DNA from: Paramecium octaurelia
Taxonomy: Eukaryota; Ciliophora; Oligohymenophorea; Peniculida; Parameciidae
Direction: 5' to 3'
Assembly (NCBI GenBank): GCA_905182995.1
Contig: CAJJDP010000050.1
Span: forward strand, 190,877 to 254,876
Length of the DNA stretch: 64,000 nucleotides
The stretch's first letter is position 1. Every line of letters begins with the position of its first letter. The translations under genes and the position numbers were made by a program. Positions 1 to 13,371 of this stretch are shown here, piece after piece. Below the pieces are notes generated by a model that was not told the origin of the DNA, made no database searches, and saw nothing but the letters and a program-made list of their open reading frames with translations.

Positions 1-1529
1 TTTTATCCAGAGTCAGTTTGAATGCTCCGTCTAATTCAGCATATGTATAAATCGGATTTGCATTTATTCCTATCAAATGAATTTTCTTGGTATCATCAAG
101 CAAATAATCAAAACCAAAGATTTACATGCAGTATTTCCTTTATCTTCTATTTAATTTGCAGGGAATCAAAGAAATCGTAGCCTTAATTTGAGTCAGTAGA
201 TCTTATAGAGAGATCCCTTGGGATTCTAAGAATTCTACCAAGCTTTTGTGAGAAATGCCTTATTTTGGTTTAGTATGGGCAAAAGGATCTTCCTAAGTAG
301 TTTAAATAAAATGGAATACCGAATTAAGATCATAATTGACTGTACAACATCTCCCAGTTGGTTCTGCTGATACAAAAATTTAATTTTCCTAATTAACCAA
401 AACATTGATTTGGATGTCAAACTTCTTTCCATCATACAACAGAGGATTTGTTATATACTTCTAAATCACAAACTCCTTTTAATCTTTGTATTGTTGAATT
501 AAAAATGATTGTAATTAATCGAGACTATTTAGTACGGTAGCACTAGATCCAATAGCTGATTTGCAAATCCAAATTTTGGGGACTTCTTGCATTAATTTTG
601 AAATTTATTTATTATAAGTTTGGCCTCCTTTGTTAGGAACATATACAGAAAATGGAAACTTTGATTGTGTTTCTTTTTGAGGATGATGGGTTATCAAATA
701 ATCCTAAATAAAATCCAGATCTTCAACCCATTAGGAAATCTTAAAATTCAATACAAATCCTGGTGGTAATACTTTTAATGCTTGTTCTGGGGAAATAGAG
801 CATAGATTATTGTATAATGATGATTTAGCTGACCATTCATGTTGAAATTCCATTAAATTCACCATTTATCTTTTTGAAACAACGTCTTGTTTTGAGAGAT
901 TACTAAAATCTAAGAGTTAAGTTAGCCACTATAAATGAGCAAATGAATTATTTGGAACTTCAAACCATTACTAACGAGTACTCAGAACTTGTCTAAGAAG
1001 AGGGTCATTTACTTGCATGGCATAGTTATACTATCTTAATATGGGTATGATTTACTCTGAATTGAATGGGTTTGAGTTCCTTGGGAGGTGAAACATTGAC
1101 AGGTTAAAGAGATGGAATATCAAATTTTTCATTTCTTTTTAATGGGTTGTAATTCTTATCGAAGTATTTGGAGGGTGTTCTATTGCGTGGTTGTTCAGGA
1201 GATGGTTGTTATGATATCTTTTTTTGCGATTGTTGCAAATAATATTATTTAGCTTTAACTCTATTGTATTGCATAATGAGTGCCTCATCATAGGCTTGTA
1301 TAGGTTTTTGCTCATAGTAGGGTTCTTCTCTTTTTTTTAAGTAAGCAATCCTCTTCCTTTGATCCTTCAAGTATTCCTCTATGTTTTAGGCATAGATGTC
1401 CAAACTCTTTACTACATGAGGCTTATGTTATAGCAATTTCTCTAAGGATTGCTTTTACTTTTCATCCTTCTTGCAAAGTGCTTAAAGATTGGGAAATGAA
1501 CTCAAGGACTTTGTTTATTCTTAAAGCAT
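1..1529 (-). CDS. Tubulin-tyrosine ligase-like (TTLL) protein, 3' end beyond window
   Basis: About 500 codons are visible; the gene runs off the left edge. The start ATG is at 1529, and a 25-nt intron (1031-1055, GTA..TAG) restores the frame. The N-terminal half is charged and unstructured. The C-terminal half matches the TTL fold: a segment like IWICKSAIGSSA, then VIQKYITNPLLYDGKKFDIQ, which is the family core (polypeptide binding and start of the ATP-grasp strands), and later IGINANPIY where active enzymes have EVNxNP. TTLLs add Tyr, Glu or Gly to tubulin tails in cilia and cortex. The usual K-P-x4-G-x-G ATP loop is not seen clearly, so catalytic activity is uncertain. Family assignment is fairly sure; the specific modification cannot be told. 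Confidence 0.72.
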
Positions 1530-1590
1530 AATGTACTCTATTGAAATATTAATTATTATTTTAGTGGATTATAATATAATAAAAGCTTGA

Positions 1591-2974
<1,384 letters not shown>

Positions 2975-3111
2975 ATTCGTTAAATTATTAATAAGAAAAT
3001 CAAAATATTAAGAATAGTATAAATTATTATTATCTACGCCTAGGTTCATTCGGATGACAGAAAATAGATGAAATACAGCAATGTATATATGTTCATTAAT
3101 GAATTAACAAA

Positions 3112-4190
<1,079 letters not shown>

Positions 4191-4203
4191 TTTAATTTAA
4201 ATA
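4191..4203. promoter_or_regulatory. 13-bp bidirectional intergenic spacer
   Basis: Two genes start back to back here: the CaMK-like gene at 4190 (minus) and the ubiquitin-fold gene at 4204 (plus). Promoter elements for both must overlap the 5' coding ends or this 13-bp AT-rich gap. No recognisable motif is visible. Confidence 0.4.
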
Positions 4204-5068
4204 ATGCTTAAAAAAGAGCCCAATCGTTAGATTGATTTGACCCTTGTTCTCAACGCAACAAAGCAAAAGATCAAACTCTCCGTAGGCATTCATACTACTT
4301 TAAAGGAAATTGCTAATCTTCTTGCAGAGGAATTAAGTACTGAGTCTTTTACAAACATAGCTTTGGATGTATTCAGAACAAGAATCAGTTTTTAAGAGAC
4401 TTACAAGACTATGAAGTTAGATGAATCAAAGACTCTGAAACAATTGGGCATCACAACTGATAATCAGCAATTATTTGCCAATGTAGAGACAATACAAACC
4501 AAGACCATTGGGAGAGTTACTTTGGCTAAAACCTTCCAAAAACCAATTGAGCGATTTAGGGTGACTGATCTAGATCTGGTTCCATTCCATCCTGGTCAAA
4601 TCTAACCATTCGAAGTTGAGGGCTTGACATTGGAAGTAAGAAGTCCATCTCATTACATAGGCTGTTTGCATTAATGCCAAATGCATTAATTTTCAAAGAG
4701 AAATAGTATTTCCCATAGGGTTTGGAACCTTCAGCTTTCAACGAATAATGAGAGATGTTAAATGCGATATGTGCCCTTATAGAGCATTAGGCATCAATCC
4801 ATCTGTTTTGGTAAGAGAATTGTTGTTTCGCGATTGTAAGTGGACGATATCAGGACTCAAGAAAGGAGGCAATGGCGTATTTGATCAATGCTTGAATAGA
4901 TGGGTCAGAGTGAAAGGGAGAGATAGTGTGGCATTTCCATAGATTGTTGGTTAGGATAAATGGAAGGAAGTCTGGATTGAAATTAAACCAATTGGAGTTG
5001 GAACTCAGAAGCATCCATTCTTAATACAACCTGATTGCTTGGATGATTTTTATTACTCCTATTTTTGA
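4204..5068 (+). CDS. Ubiquitin-like-fold protein with cysteine pairs, function unknown
   Basis: 279 residues with one 25-nt intron (4636-4660). Residues 10-95 read like a ubiquitin-type beta-grasp: alternating strands, KIKLSVGIHTTLKEIANLL, then KTLKQLGITTDNQQLF, as in the 'reduced complexity' half of ubiquitin folds. The C-terminal half has Cys pairs (VCINAKC and CDMC) that could bind zinc. I recognise no catalytic motif. It is transcribed away from the CaMK-like kinase and followed 53 bp later by a zinc-finger gene on the same strand. Confidence 0.7.
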
Positions 5069-5121
5069 AGTATATATGATAATTTGGACTCTTGATTAAA
5101 ATTATAAATAAGAAATAATTT

Positions 5122-5769
5122 ATGGAAGTGTTCACTTTACCAATATTTTTGAAATTGAACAAGTTAAAGTCCTGTCCAGAGGAGGAAATGAATGTTCCAT
5201 AGGAGGAACCACAACCATAACCTACTTGTGAAGAATGCAAAAAGGTTTTTACCAACAATTCTAAACTATAAAGACACATACGAGAGACACACTAAAACCT
5301 GAAGCAGTTTAGATGTGATCAATGTGGGAAGGAGTTTAAGCGTTCTTAGCATTTGAAAAGACATCAATTAACTCATAGTGGGAATAGGCCATTTGAATGT
5401 GAAAGTACATAATAGATTTGAGATTGAGGTTGTCCATAGAAGTTTACTTGCAAGCATCATTTGAAAAGACATATGCAATTAATTCATGAGATGATCTCAT
5501 ATGAATGTCATGAGTGTGAGTAAAAGTTTACAAAGAAACGACAATTAAAAAAGCATTAACAAGATCATCATAAAAAGCAATAGCAACAAAAGGAGTTATT
5601 TCAGTGTTTGAAATGCAGCAGAGTATTTTAAAGATTGAGGTCTTTGAAGAAACATAACTTGATCAGACATAAACATGTAAGAGCCTTTGCTTGTGAAACG
5701 TGTAATAAGCGATTTGCTCATAAGCAAACCCTTAAGTTACATAGACAAAGAAGTCATAATGAAAATTGA
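5122..5769 (+). CDS. Six-finger C2H2 zinc-finger protein
   Basis: 207 residues. There are six C2H2 fingers in a row: CEECKKVF..H..H, CDQCGKEF, CESCPQKF, CHECEQKF, CLKCSRVF and CETCNKRF, each followed by a histidine pair. By family it is a nucleic-acid-binding protein, probably a transcription factor. The third finger is complete only if a 24-nt intron (5405-5428) is removed. That intron starts GTA, ends GAG, and holds two in-frame TGA codons; splicing joins TGT GAA A with GT TGT to give C-E-S-C. This makes the intron model secure even though its 3' end is not TAG. Confidence 0.88.
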
Positions 5770-5811
5770 AATTTGGTTATATTAATTTATTGGTATTATA
5801 ATTATATATAC

Positions 5812-8800
5812 ATGATGTTTATTCTTATGAGTCTAATTTTGGTGAGTCACTAAGAGTTATTATTAAAGGAGGATTAATGCACTTGTAAATAAATTCTGAG
5901 TTCGTTTGATTGTAATCAATTAAGTAATTGCGATTGGAACAATGAAACTGGATTTTGTGAAGATCGCATATATACAGATTCGGATTCTTATTGCTCAATA
6001 AATTCTACTAATTGCCCAGCAGATGGTTGTGCTTTATACAAAGGTATTTGTATACCTTTCAGTGGTTGCTCTGTATATCAAGCAAAGACACATGCTGAGT
6101 GTCAGAAGATATCTCGTATATGCACAGCAAATGGTGAACATTGTATTTAGATGGAATGGATATGTGATAACTATAAAAGTCAATTTGCTTGTGAGATAGA
6201 TTTGGATGGATATCCATGCATTTGGAATAAAGAAAGCAACCTATGCTACTAGATATTAAAATGCAACGAAATCCCATAATCATACAAAACTCATTAAGCC
6301 TGCTTTTAGGCAGGGTAAAAGAATAATTTAAAATGCACTGCCAAATAGGGGGGAGGTTGTACTGAAATAACAGAGGATTGCAAGAATTTACAGGAAGTAG
6401 GGTGTGTAATCAAATAAAATGGGAACTCTTGTTTTTGGAACGGATCTTCGTGTTAAGACTACATCTGTTCAAATGCCCCTGCTTCTAATACTACCCATAA
6501 AGAATGTTAAAGTTTTTAAAGTACATGCACTGTAAATAATGAGCAGAAAGGATGTATGGAAATTGCATCTAATTGTGATGCATATCAAAATAAGTCATAA
6601 TGTACTTATGCCTCTGAAGGTTTGTGTGTGTGGTCAGAAACAATTTGTAAGGATGGAGATACTAATTGCGAATCAAAATAAGCATGCAAACTTTGGTTGT
6701 GTGAGAATGCTTCATCCACTTATAATACCGATAGTTTATGCAGATAATTTAAAAACGAATGTACAGTCAATAATACCGATAATGGTTGTATTAAGAGGTT
6801 GGAATCATGTTCCCAATACTAAAAATAACAATAATGTATTAGTGTGTTGGATGATTCATAAAAATGTTTTTGGAATGGAACTCAATGCGTTGATAAAACT
6901 TGTGGTAATGCTATTCTTTCCAAATATAATGACGGTTCTTGCAGCAGATACATGCCATAATGCACTGCTGGGAACAACTAATGTATTCATAGAACTTGTA
7001 ACACATATTTAACTGAAAGTCTATGTAGTAAAGACTATTAGAACAATAAATGTAATTGGAGTGGTCATTGTACAAAAAGGACATGTGAAAATGCAAGTGA
7101 TGACTTGAGCACTCACTCTGACTGTTAACAATGGTTGGAAGGTTGCACCATAAAATAGGATCTTAAGGGATGTTAAAACTTAGCAGATTCCTGTGAGGCT
7201 TATAAAATAGAAGATTAATGTCGGTTTGCAGGCACTCCAAAATTTTAGTGTTTATGGATAAATAGATCATGTGTTAAAAAGAATTGTTCGTATGCTAGTC
7301 TTGATATAGATAATGATGAGGAGTGTTTAAGTTACTCAAGAGTGTGTATGATTAGTGATAAAAAAAGTGGTTGTGTAAATCGCAAAGCAACTTGTCTAGA
7401 ACTATTGCAACATCAATGTTCTATAACCAGTCAGGGTACCTTGTGTTTTTGGAATCAGTCATCATCATAATGTGTGATTAGATAATGTACTTAAGGAACC
7501 TCAAATTCATTCCAAGCTTGTTAGTAATTTTTACCTACTTGTACGGTGAATCACGATGGTACTTAATATCGCGGATGCATAGCCAAATCAGATAAGTGCA
7601 GTTCTTATACTAATGAATATATGTGCATCGATAGTTTGATTGAAGGCCTATGCATATGGAACAAGAAAGTTCTACCTTATGCTTGTGAATAGAGATCATG
7701 TTAGAATTCAGATCAAACTACAAGTGATGAAGCATGCAATACTTTCTTGAGTACTTGCACAGTCAATGCTGACCAAACTTAATGTATATAACGCAAAGAA
7801 AGTTGCAACTTATATCTATAGGAATTAAATTGCAGAAAAACTAAATCAGGAAGCTAATGCATCTGGTTAAACAATGCATGCACAGATAAAACTTGTGATA
7901 AGGCTGATAAGACATACACTTCTCATCAAGAATGCCAACAGTTTAACAAGGATTGCACTACAAATGGAAAGGGATGCATTCTACTTGATTAATGTTCTAA
8001 ATATACCACTAGATCAGGATGTGTTATTGATGAGAATAATCAATTGTGTGCATACTAACCTAGTTGCAACATACTTTAATGTAGTGATGCTCCTTACTCT
8101 TATTCCACAGATGAATAGTGTAGAACATATAAATCAGAATGCACCACTAATGGGAATGGTTGTGTTTTGAGAACATAGTGTTCATAAGCTTATATTTAAT
8201 AAGCCTGTGTTACTGATTCCAAGGGTAGCAAGTGTTCATGGATTAACAATAAATGTCTTGATTATACTTGTTCAACTGCTCCTGTCAATTATGTTACTGA
8301 GCTTGAGTGTCATATGCATCAACCAGGATGCACTACAAAATAATATGGAGGATGCATTAAAAAAGGTCGTTGCGAAGATGCTAAAGTTTAAGAAGCTTGC
8401 ACAACTGACAAAGATGGAAATCAATGTATATTCTCGAAAAACGTATGCAGGGATATATCATGTTCAGATATGCCATACACAAATCATTATGAGTGTGCTA
8501 AATTTAAACCATCTTGCACTTCCAATGGAATCACTTGCATTCCTCAATCTAATTGCAATAAAAAGATCCAAAGTGGTTGCTTTATGGGTTCAGATGGACC
8601 ATGTTTATGGATTAAAAATACTTGTTATCAATATTCATCCTGCACATCTCTGAATTTCTAAACTCATTAATAATGTTATGAAGTCAGTAATGAATGTACT
8701 ACTGATGGAAATAATTGCATTCCATTAGACAGATGTGCCAATTTAAATGCTACCAGTTGTTTTTAGGGAACAGATGGAAAATGTGTGTTCATAACCAGTA

Positions 8801-9816
8801 ATAATAAATGCTAGCTCTATACAGGTTGTAACTCTCTCCAATACGAAGAACATCAAATTTGCTATAGTCTAAGTAACAATTGTACAACAAATGGAACTAA
8901 ATGTATTGAATTAAGCGAGTGTTCATCTTATACTTAAGAGAAAAGCTGCTATTTAAATAGAAATCATCAAAAATGCTATTATGACACTTAAGCAAAAAAG
9001 TGTGTTGATTTGTAATGTTCTCATCTATAATTTACTACTCATTAAGAATGCAATAGGGAATTAGAAACTTGTACATCTGACAACATTAAATGTATTAAAA
9101 TAGATAAATGCGAAACATATCAATAACACTATTGCAATCTTACTCCTAGTTTGGATGGTAATTGCAGTTATGATTTGAAAGAATAGAAATGCAGATTGAT
9201 TCAATGTTAAGAATTGTTAGAAAATTGCTCTCAAATAAGTAAATGCATAGATAGTGGTCTGGGATGCGTGGATTATTCAACATGCGATAAGTATCAAACT
9301 GAGAAAGCATGCAAATATGGGGGCTCTGATGGATATTGCATCTGGTATTTAGATAATGGAAAAGGAAAGTGTAAAATCATGGCTTCATGTCTAGATGCTT
9401 CATCTAGCATAGAGGCCTGTTAATCAAAAGCGTAGACTTGCCAATGGACTTAAACTTTATCCAAAAGCACTTGTGCATAACATACATGTTCATCAAAAAA
9501 ATAACAATCTTCATATTGTTAACCAATCATAGATTTTTCTGGTAAATATTACGAGATATGTACTATTTCTAATGGCCAGTGTTTTTCAGAAAAACTTTCT
9601 TCTCTTGGAGCATCAAATTGTTTTTCAGGTACAGCTTACACATACACTTGGGACTCTGCCAATTCTGTTTGTTTAAAGTGCGGAACAGTATATAATAACA
9701 AAAGTAATGATGATGATGATGATAATGATATCGATAATAATTTTCTTCCAGGTGAATAGATGAAATCTTTGGTACTATTTCCAATGTTGTGTCTGATTAT
9801 TAGTATATATATTTGA
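5812..9816 (+). CDS. Cysteine-periodic GPI surface antigen (immobilization-antigen-like)
   Basis: One uninterrupted 1334-residue frame read with TAA/TAG as Gln; I saw no in-frame TGA. It opens with a hydrophobic signal peptide (MMFILMSLILV). Repeats of about 70-75 residues follow, with regular cysteines in CxW and C-x(3)-C patterns, about one Cys every 8-10 residues, as in the Paramecium surface-antigen family. Near the C-terminus is a poly-Asp run (about 9700-9725), then a hydrophobic tail (LVLFPMLCLIISIYI) fitting GPI-anchor addition. These proteins coat the cell and cilia and are expressed one at a time under epigenetic control. It is shorter than classical i-antigens (usually above 2000 residues). 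No intron was found. It converges on the MORN gene with a 4-bp gap. Confidence 0.86.
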
Positions 9817-9820
9817 TTTT

Positions 9821-10769
9821 TCATATATCTTCTAGATTGAGTACATCAAAGTTTTCTTTTTATCCATCTTGGTTATTGTCAAACCATTTTATCAATTATC
9901 CCTCGTTCCATTCTCCAAACCTTGTCCGACCATTATCCAAAATAACTTTACCTTTCCCGTTTGGCTTTGATTGTTTAAAACTGCCTTCATAACTCCTACC
10001 ATCTAAATTATGAATATTAAATACTCGACCATTTAAAAATGCCATAACCATTAGGAGCATCCTTATTAAACTATCCAACATATGTACAACCATTGGGCCA
10101 TCTAATTTAACCTTAACCGCACATAAAATCCTCGAACCACTCCCCTTTATATTCTTTGCCATTCTTCCATACTTGAGATCCCTATCCATGTCTCTTATTA
10201 TTAATCCACAAACCTGTATATGTCGAACCATCATTCCAAACATAAGTCCCCTGTCCCTATTTTATTCCCTCATAAAAGTATCCCTCATATTTGCTCCCAT
10301 CCTCCCAAGTCTCTATCCCATAACCCTATTATAAATCATCCTTCCACTATCCTTCAAATTTACATCCACTCATCGATTGGAATGTCCCTCTGCCATTTTA
10401 CTTGTCATTCTCCCATTGTCCATCATAATAGTCTCCATCTGGATAGACAAACTTTCCCTACCCATGAGCCTTGTTATTCTTCCATTCTCCTTCATATTCT
10501 GAACCATCTGGCCATCTTAGAATTCCATAACCTTCTCTTTTATTGCCGACCCAATCCCCTTAATATACGCCTCCACTTTTCAGAGTGACTGCCAAATGTT
10601 TGGTTCTTTCCTGAGTCTTAGTAGTTTGACTTGAATTCAATTCTTTCTACTTCTTTTTGTAATTATATTTTATATTGATTTTACGAGTATCCAAACGACT
10701 CACTTCTATATCATCACATGGTTCTACATCATCTAAATATGACGAATTGTTGCAACATTATGCTCCCAT
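9821..10769 (-). CDS. MORN-repeat protein with N-terminal dual-acylation motif
   Basis: 308 residues with one 22-nt intron (10003-10024). The protein starts MGAQCC, a textbook myristoylation (Gly2) plus palmitoylation (Cys5, Cys6) signal, so it should sit on a membrane. After a 60-residue charged linker come about nine MORN repeats (GDWVGNKREGYG, YEGEWKNNKAHGQG, YDGQWENDKQNGRG and so on), which scaffold membrane and cortical structures in protists. The tail is acidic. Its 3' end is 4 bp from that of the surface-antigen gene. Function beyond scaffolding is not inferable. Confidence 0.86.
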
Positions 10770-11050
10770 TCTCAAGTTAATTAAAATAAAACTATTATTA
10801 TTCAGTTTTTGATTATTAATGATCGTTTGCTCTCTCTAATTATTCAAAAATAAAGCAATTTATTATTGCTCTAACCAAGAGATCCCACGTTCAAAAGGAC
10901 TACTTCATAATTGAACTCACTAAATTTTTGAAATATTTATATTATCCTGGCTTATATTTACAATAAACTACTCACATCGAGAATTAATTTGAAAATAATA
11001 AAATAATAATAAAAGTAGTATAAATTGTAAGCAAATATTAGCAAACGGGT
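10770..11050. other. AT-rich intergenic spacer
   Basis: About 280 bp between two minus-strand genes; very AT-rich, no coding frame or RNA gene seen. Confidence 0.5.
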
Positions 11051-11599
11051 TCAATTCTCAATTATAGGAAATTTATCGAGCAATGTCAAATAGTTTAAAC
11101 TGGTTCTCCTGCTTTCAAAGTTCTGCTGTCTTCCTTAAGTAATCGCAAATTAAATATTATTTGAATCCATCAAATTTACAACCTTCTAAGTGATACTCTT
11201 AAAGGATTAATAATTAACAGTGTTGTCCTACCTGGGTTGACTGAGATATTGGTTGATTGTTCCATTATCTGATCGGGGACTGAAATATAAGTTGGCTTAT
11301 CCATTGTCAAATCTATGATTTAATTTGCTGTCGAGGGCATAGTTTTCATCTCGCAATGGGGATACGTATTTGGTGACTGTTTCTCTTTTCATCAGCTCTA
11401 GTGGTTTGGTGTATGTTGGTTTTTCGGTGCTATTTTTCAAAACTTTGAGATAGGTTTGGATCCTATTTAAATCAATGTTGGAGGATTATATTAATGATTT
11501 AAAATATGTCCATTCTCGTTTCGGATTTGCAAAGTGGGTTATGTATTTCTCTATGACCAAATCAAAAAACTCAATTATGGCATTGCTTATTTCCTACAT
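11051..11599 (-). CDS. Hypothetical 182-residue protein
   Basis: A single open frame from ATG 11599 to TGA 11051, no intron needed. The N-terminal half is helical and charged (EISNAIIEFFDLVIEKYITH, FKSLIQSSNIDLNRIQTYL). The C-terminal half is polar with Asn/Ser/Gln, probably disordered. I recognise no domain. A GTA..TAG stretch around 11225 could be spliced, but that would only shorten the protein, so I keep the unspliced model. Confidence 0.55.
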
Positions 11600-11934
11600 T
11601 CTGATTATTTATTAGCAGTTAATATAATTTATTAAAATTTTATTTCATTTAGTTAAATATTGCTTAATTGTTACTAACCAATTCTCTTATATTAAATTGA
11701 TTAAATTTAAATTAAGCAAGAATTTTCTAATGCTGATAACTGGGGAATCGTAAGATTTAAATCATATTAAACTCAGTGGTCTATTTTTGGCCATTGATCT
11801 CCAAATTATTAACATTAAATTTGGTAATAATAAGTTAAATATTGCTTATAAGTACATTTTCAATAAAAAGAATAAGATTTATGAATAAACTTAATAAACC
11901 TGAATCGAGAGTTTAACGCAACATTCGGATAGTT
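11600..11934. other. AT-rich divergent intergenic region
   Basis: About 335 bp between divergent genes starting at 11599 (minus) and 11935 (plus). Almost pure AT, presumably holding both promoters; no specific element recognised. Confidence 0.4.
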
Positions 11935-12910
11935 ATGTCCAATATCAAGGAGGAACAATAATAAAAAGGTACCCTTGTAATTTGAATGTTATTAAGTTGT
12001 AAAATATTTCAGTCATCTCAAACAAGATGCTGAGTTAGCAAGACCTAGATATGCTCATTCTTAATTTCCATAGTAGAAATTTTATTAAACAGTGGCAGAA
12101 CCCAGTCTAATTGATTTTTCCCTTGAAAATCTGAATCTAAAAGTGAGTAGAGTGGGAACCCTAGTGGAACCCATGATTCCAATAGAAGAAATTCCTCATA
12201 AACCAATAATTAAGAAATTTAAAGTCTTGAAGCATCCAGTGTTTCTAACTGAAAATACAATTACCAAGATAGAACCGACTGAAAGACATAATGAATTACC
12301 TACATCTATAAAAAGAAGCACTAAATAATAAATGATGAATAATGAAATTCTTCATCGCTTAGGATTGCTGAGTGTACAAGCTAAACGAGAACTCCAAATC
12401 GAAAAACTCAGCAACAGAGCTCTCAAGGTTTCTAAAAGCAAAGAAATATCCTCAAAAGTTCACAAATAACTAGAAGCAATTACTTAATAGTTGAAAGAGA
12501 ATGAAAAGCCAGAACCCATTTAATCAAGTTAAAGATGTACTACCTCAGCATCAGGTGCATCCAGAAAAGCCTACGATTATCAAGATGAGTATTTAGTGGA
12601 TTGTCTTACTGAAAGACTTAATTTGGTTTACAGTGTTTCGACCTTTAAGAATCGACCTTAAACAAGATTAGCTAAGAGAAAAATTCACAACTTTTTCAAA
12701 ACAGTAACCATGGCTCATCTGGAGAACTTAGACGAAATTAAGAAGGATGATCAAAGTATTCAGATATAAATTAAATCAATTAAAGAGAAGCTACAATTAT
12801 GTAAGAGACGCCTACTAGACTATAATGACGAAATAGAAATAGCCCTTACAGAAGATATTAAAGGGCAAGTCATTGAATATAAAAATATTATTAAAAATAA
12901 TAAAAAATGA
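11935..12910 (+). CDS. Hypothetical basic, partly coiled-coil protein
   Basis: 315 residues, ending at TGA 12908-12910. The first exon (MSNIKEEQQQK) must be joined to the main frame by a 28-nt intron (11969-11996) that starts GTA but ends AAG; no TAG acceptor gives the right phase. The central region is Lys/Ser rich (NRALKVSKSKEISSKVHKQ), and the end is helical (IKSIKEKLQLCKRRLLDYND). No known domain is visible. It has the length and base use of a normal gene. Confidence 0.6.
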
Positions 12911-13371
12911 CAACTATCTAAAAACTGTATTGAAGTTTGTGACTAGAATGACAGTTGATTTTGAAATAAGAACAGAAACTAAAACTGTACTAAGGATCAA
13001 ATAACTTCTCTTCGAAATGATAAATCTCACTCAATATACTATTCTATGTGGGATTAGAAAGTTCATAATTTTCAAAATTGTGACTATTTGATTCAAAATG
13101 AATAACTGATCGTAATACAGTGCATTTGCTCATGCCTGTTCTCACATTCTAATACATTAAGAAGAATACTATGCAAAAAAGGGGGATGAAATATCATTTA
13201 ATTGATTAATAAGTTCCATGTATTTAATTTCCTCTCTACCTATGTAATTGCTGATTGATAATTTGAATTTAAGGCTGGAAGTGATGGATGTGTTGGTGTT
13301 TTCGTTTTAGTAGTATTTATCTTCAATAGCATTTTCACTACAAATATTAATATATAAATAATATAATATAA
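12911..13371. other. Intergenic region with short ORF remnants
   Basis: About 460 bp between same-strand genes. One short plus-strand frame (from about 12947, 48 codons) ends in TGA; I see no homology. It is less AT-rich than other spacers, so it may be a gene relic. Confidence 0.35.

Noticed and set aside
1321..1345. Apparent frameshift at an 8-A run in the TTLL gene.
   Set aside because: Careful recount of the homopolymer keeps the frame open; no shift is needed.
6539..8653. Several open frames of 98-157 codons in standard-code style inside the antigen gene.
   Set aside because: They are in wrong frames; the frame with TAA/TAG as Gln is open for 1334 codons with periodic Cys.
10220..10588. 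A 122-codon plus-strand ORF rich in His, Ser and Pro.
   Set aside because: It is antisense to the MORN repeats, which explain its composition.
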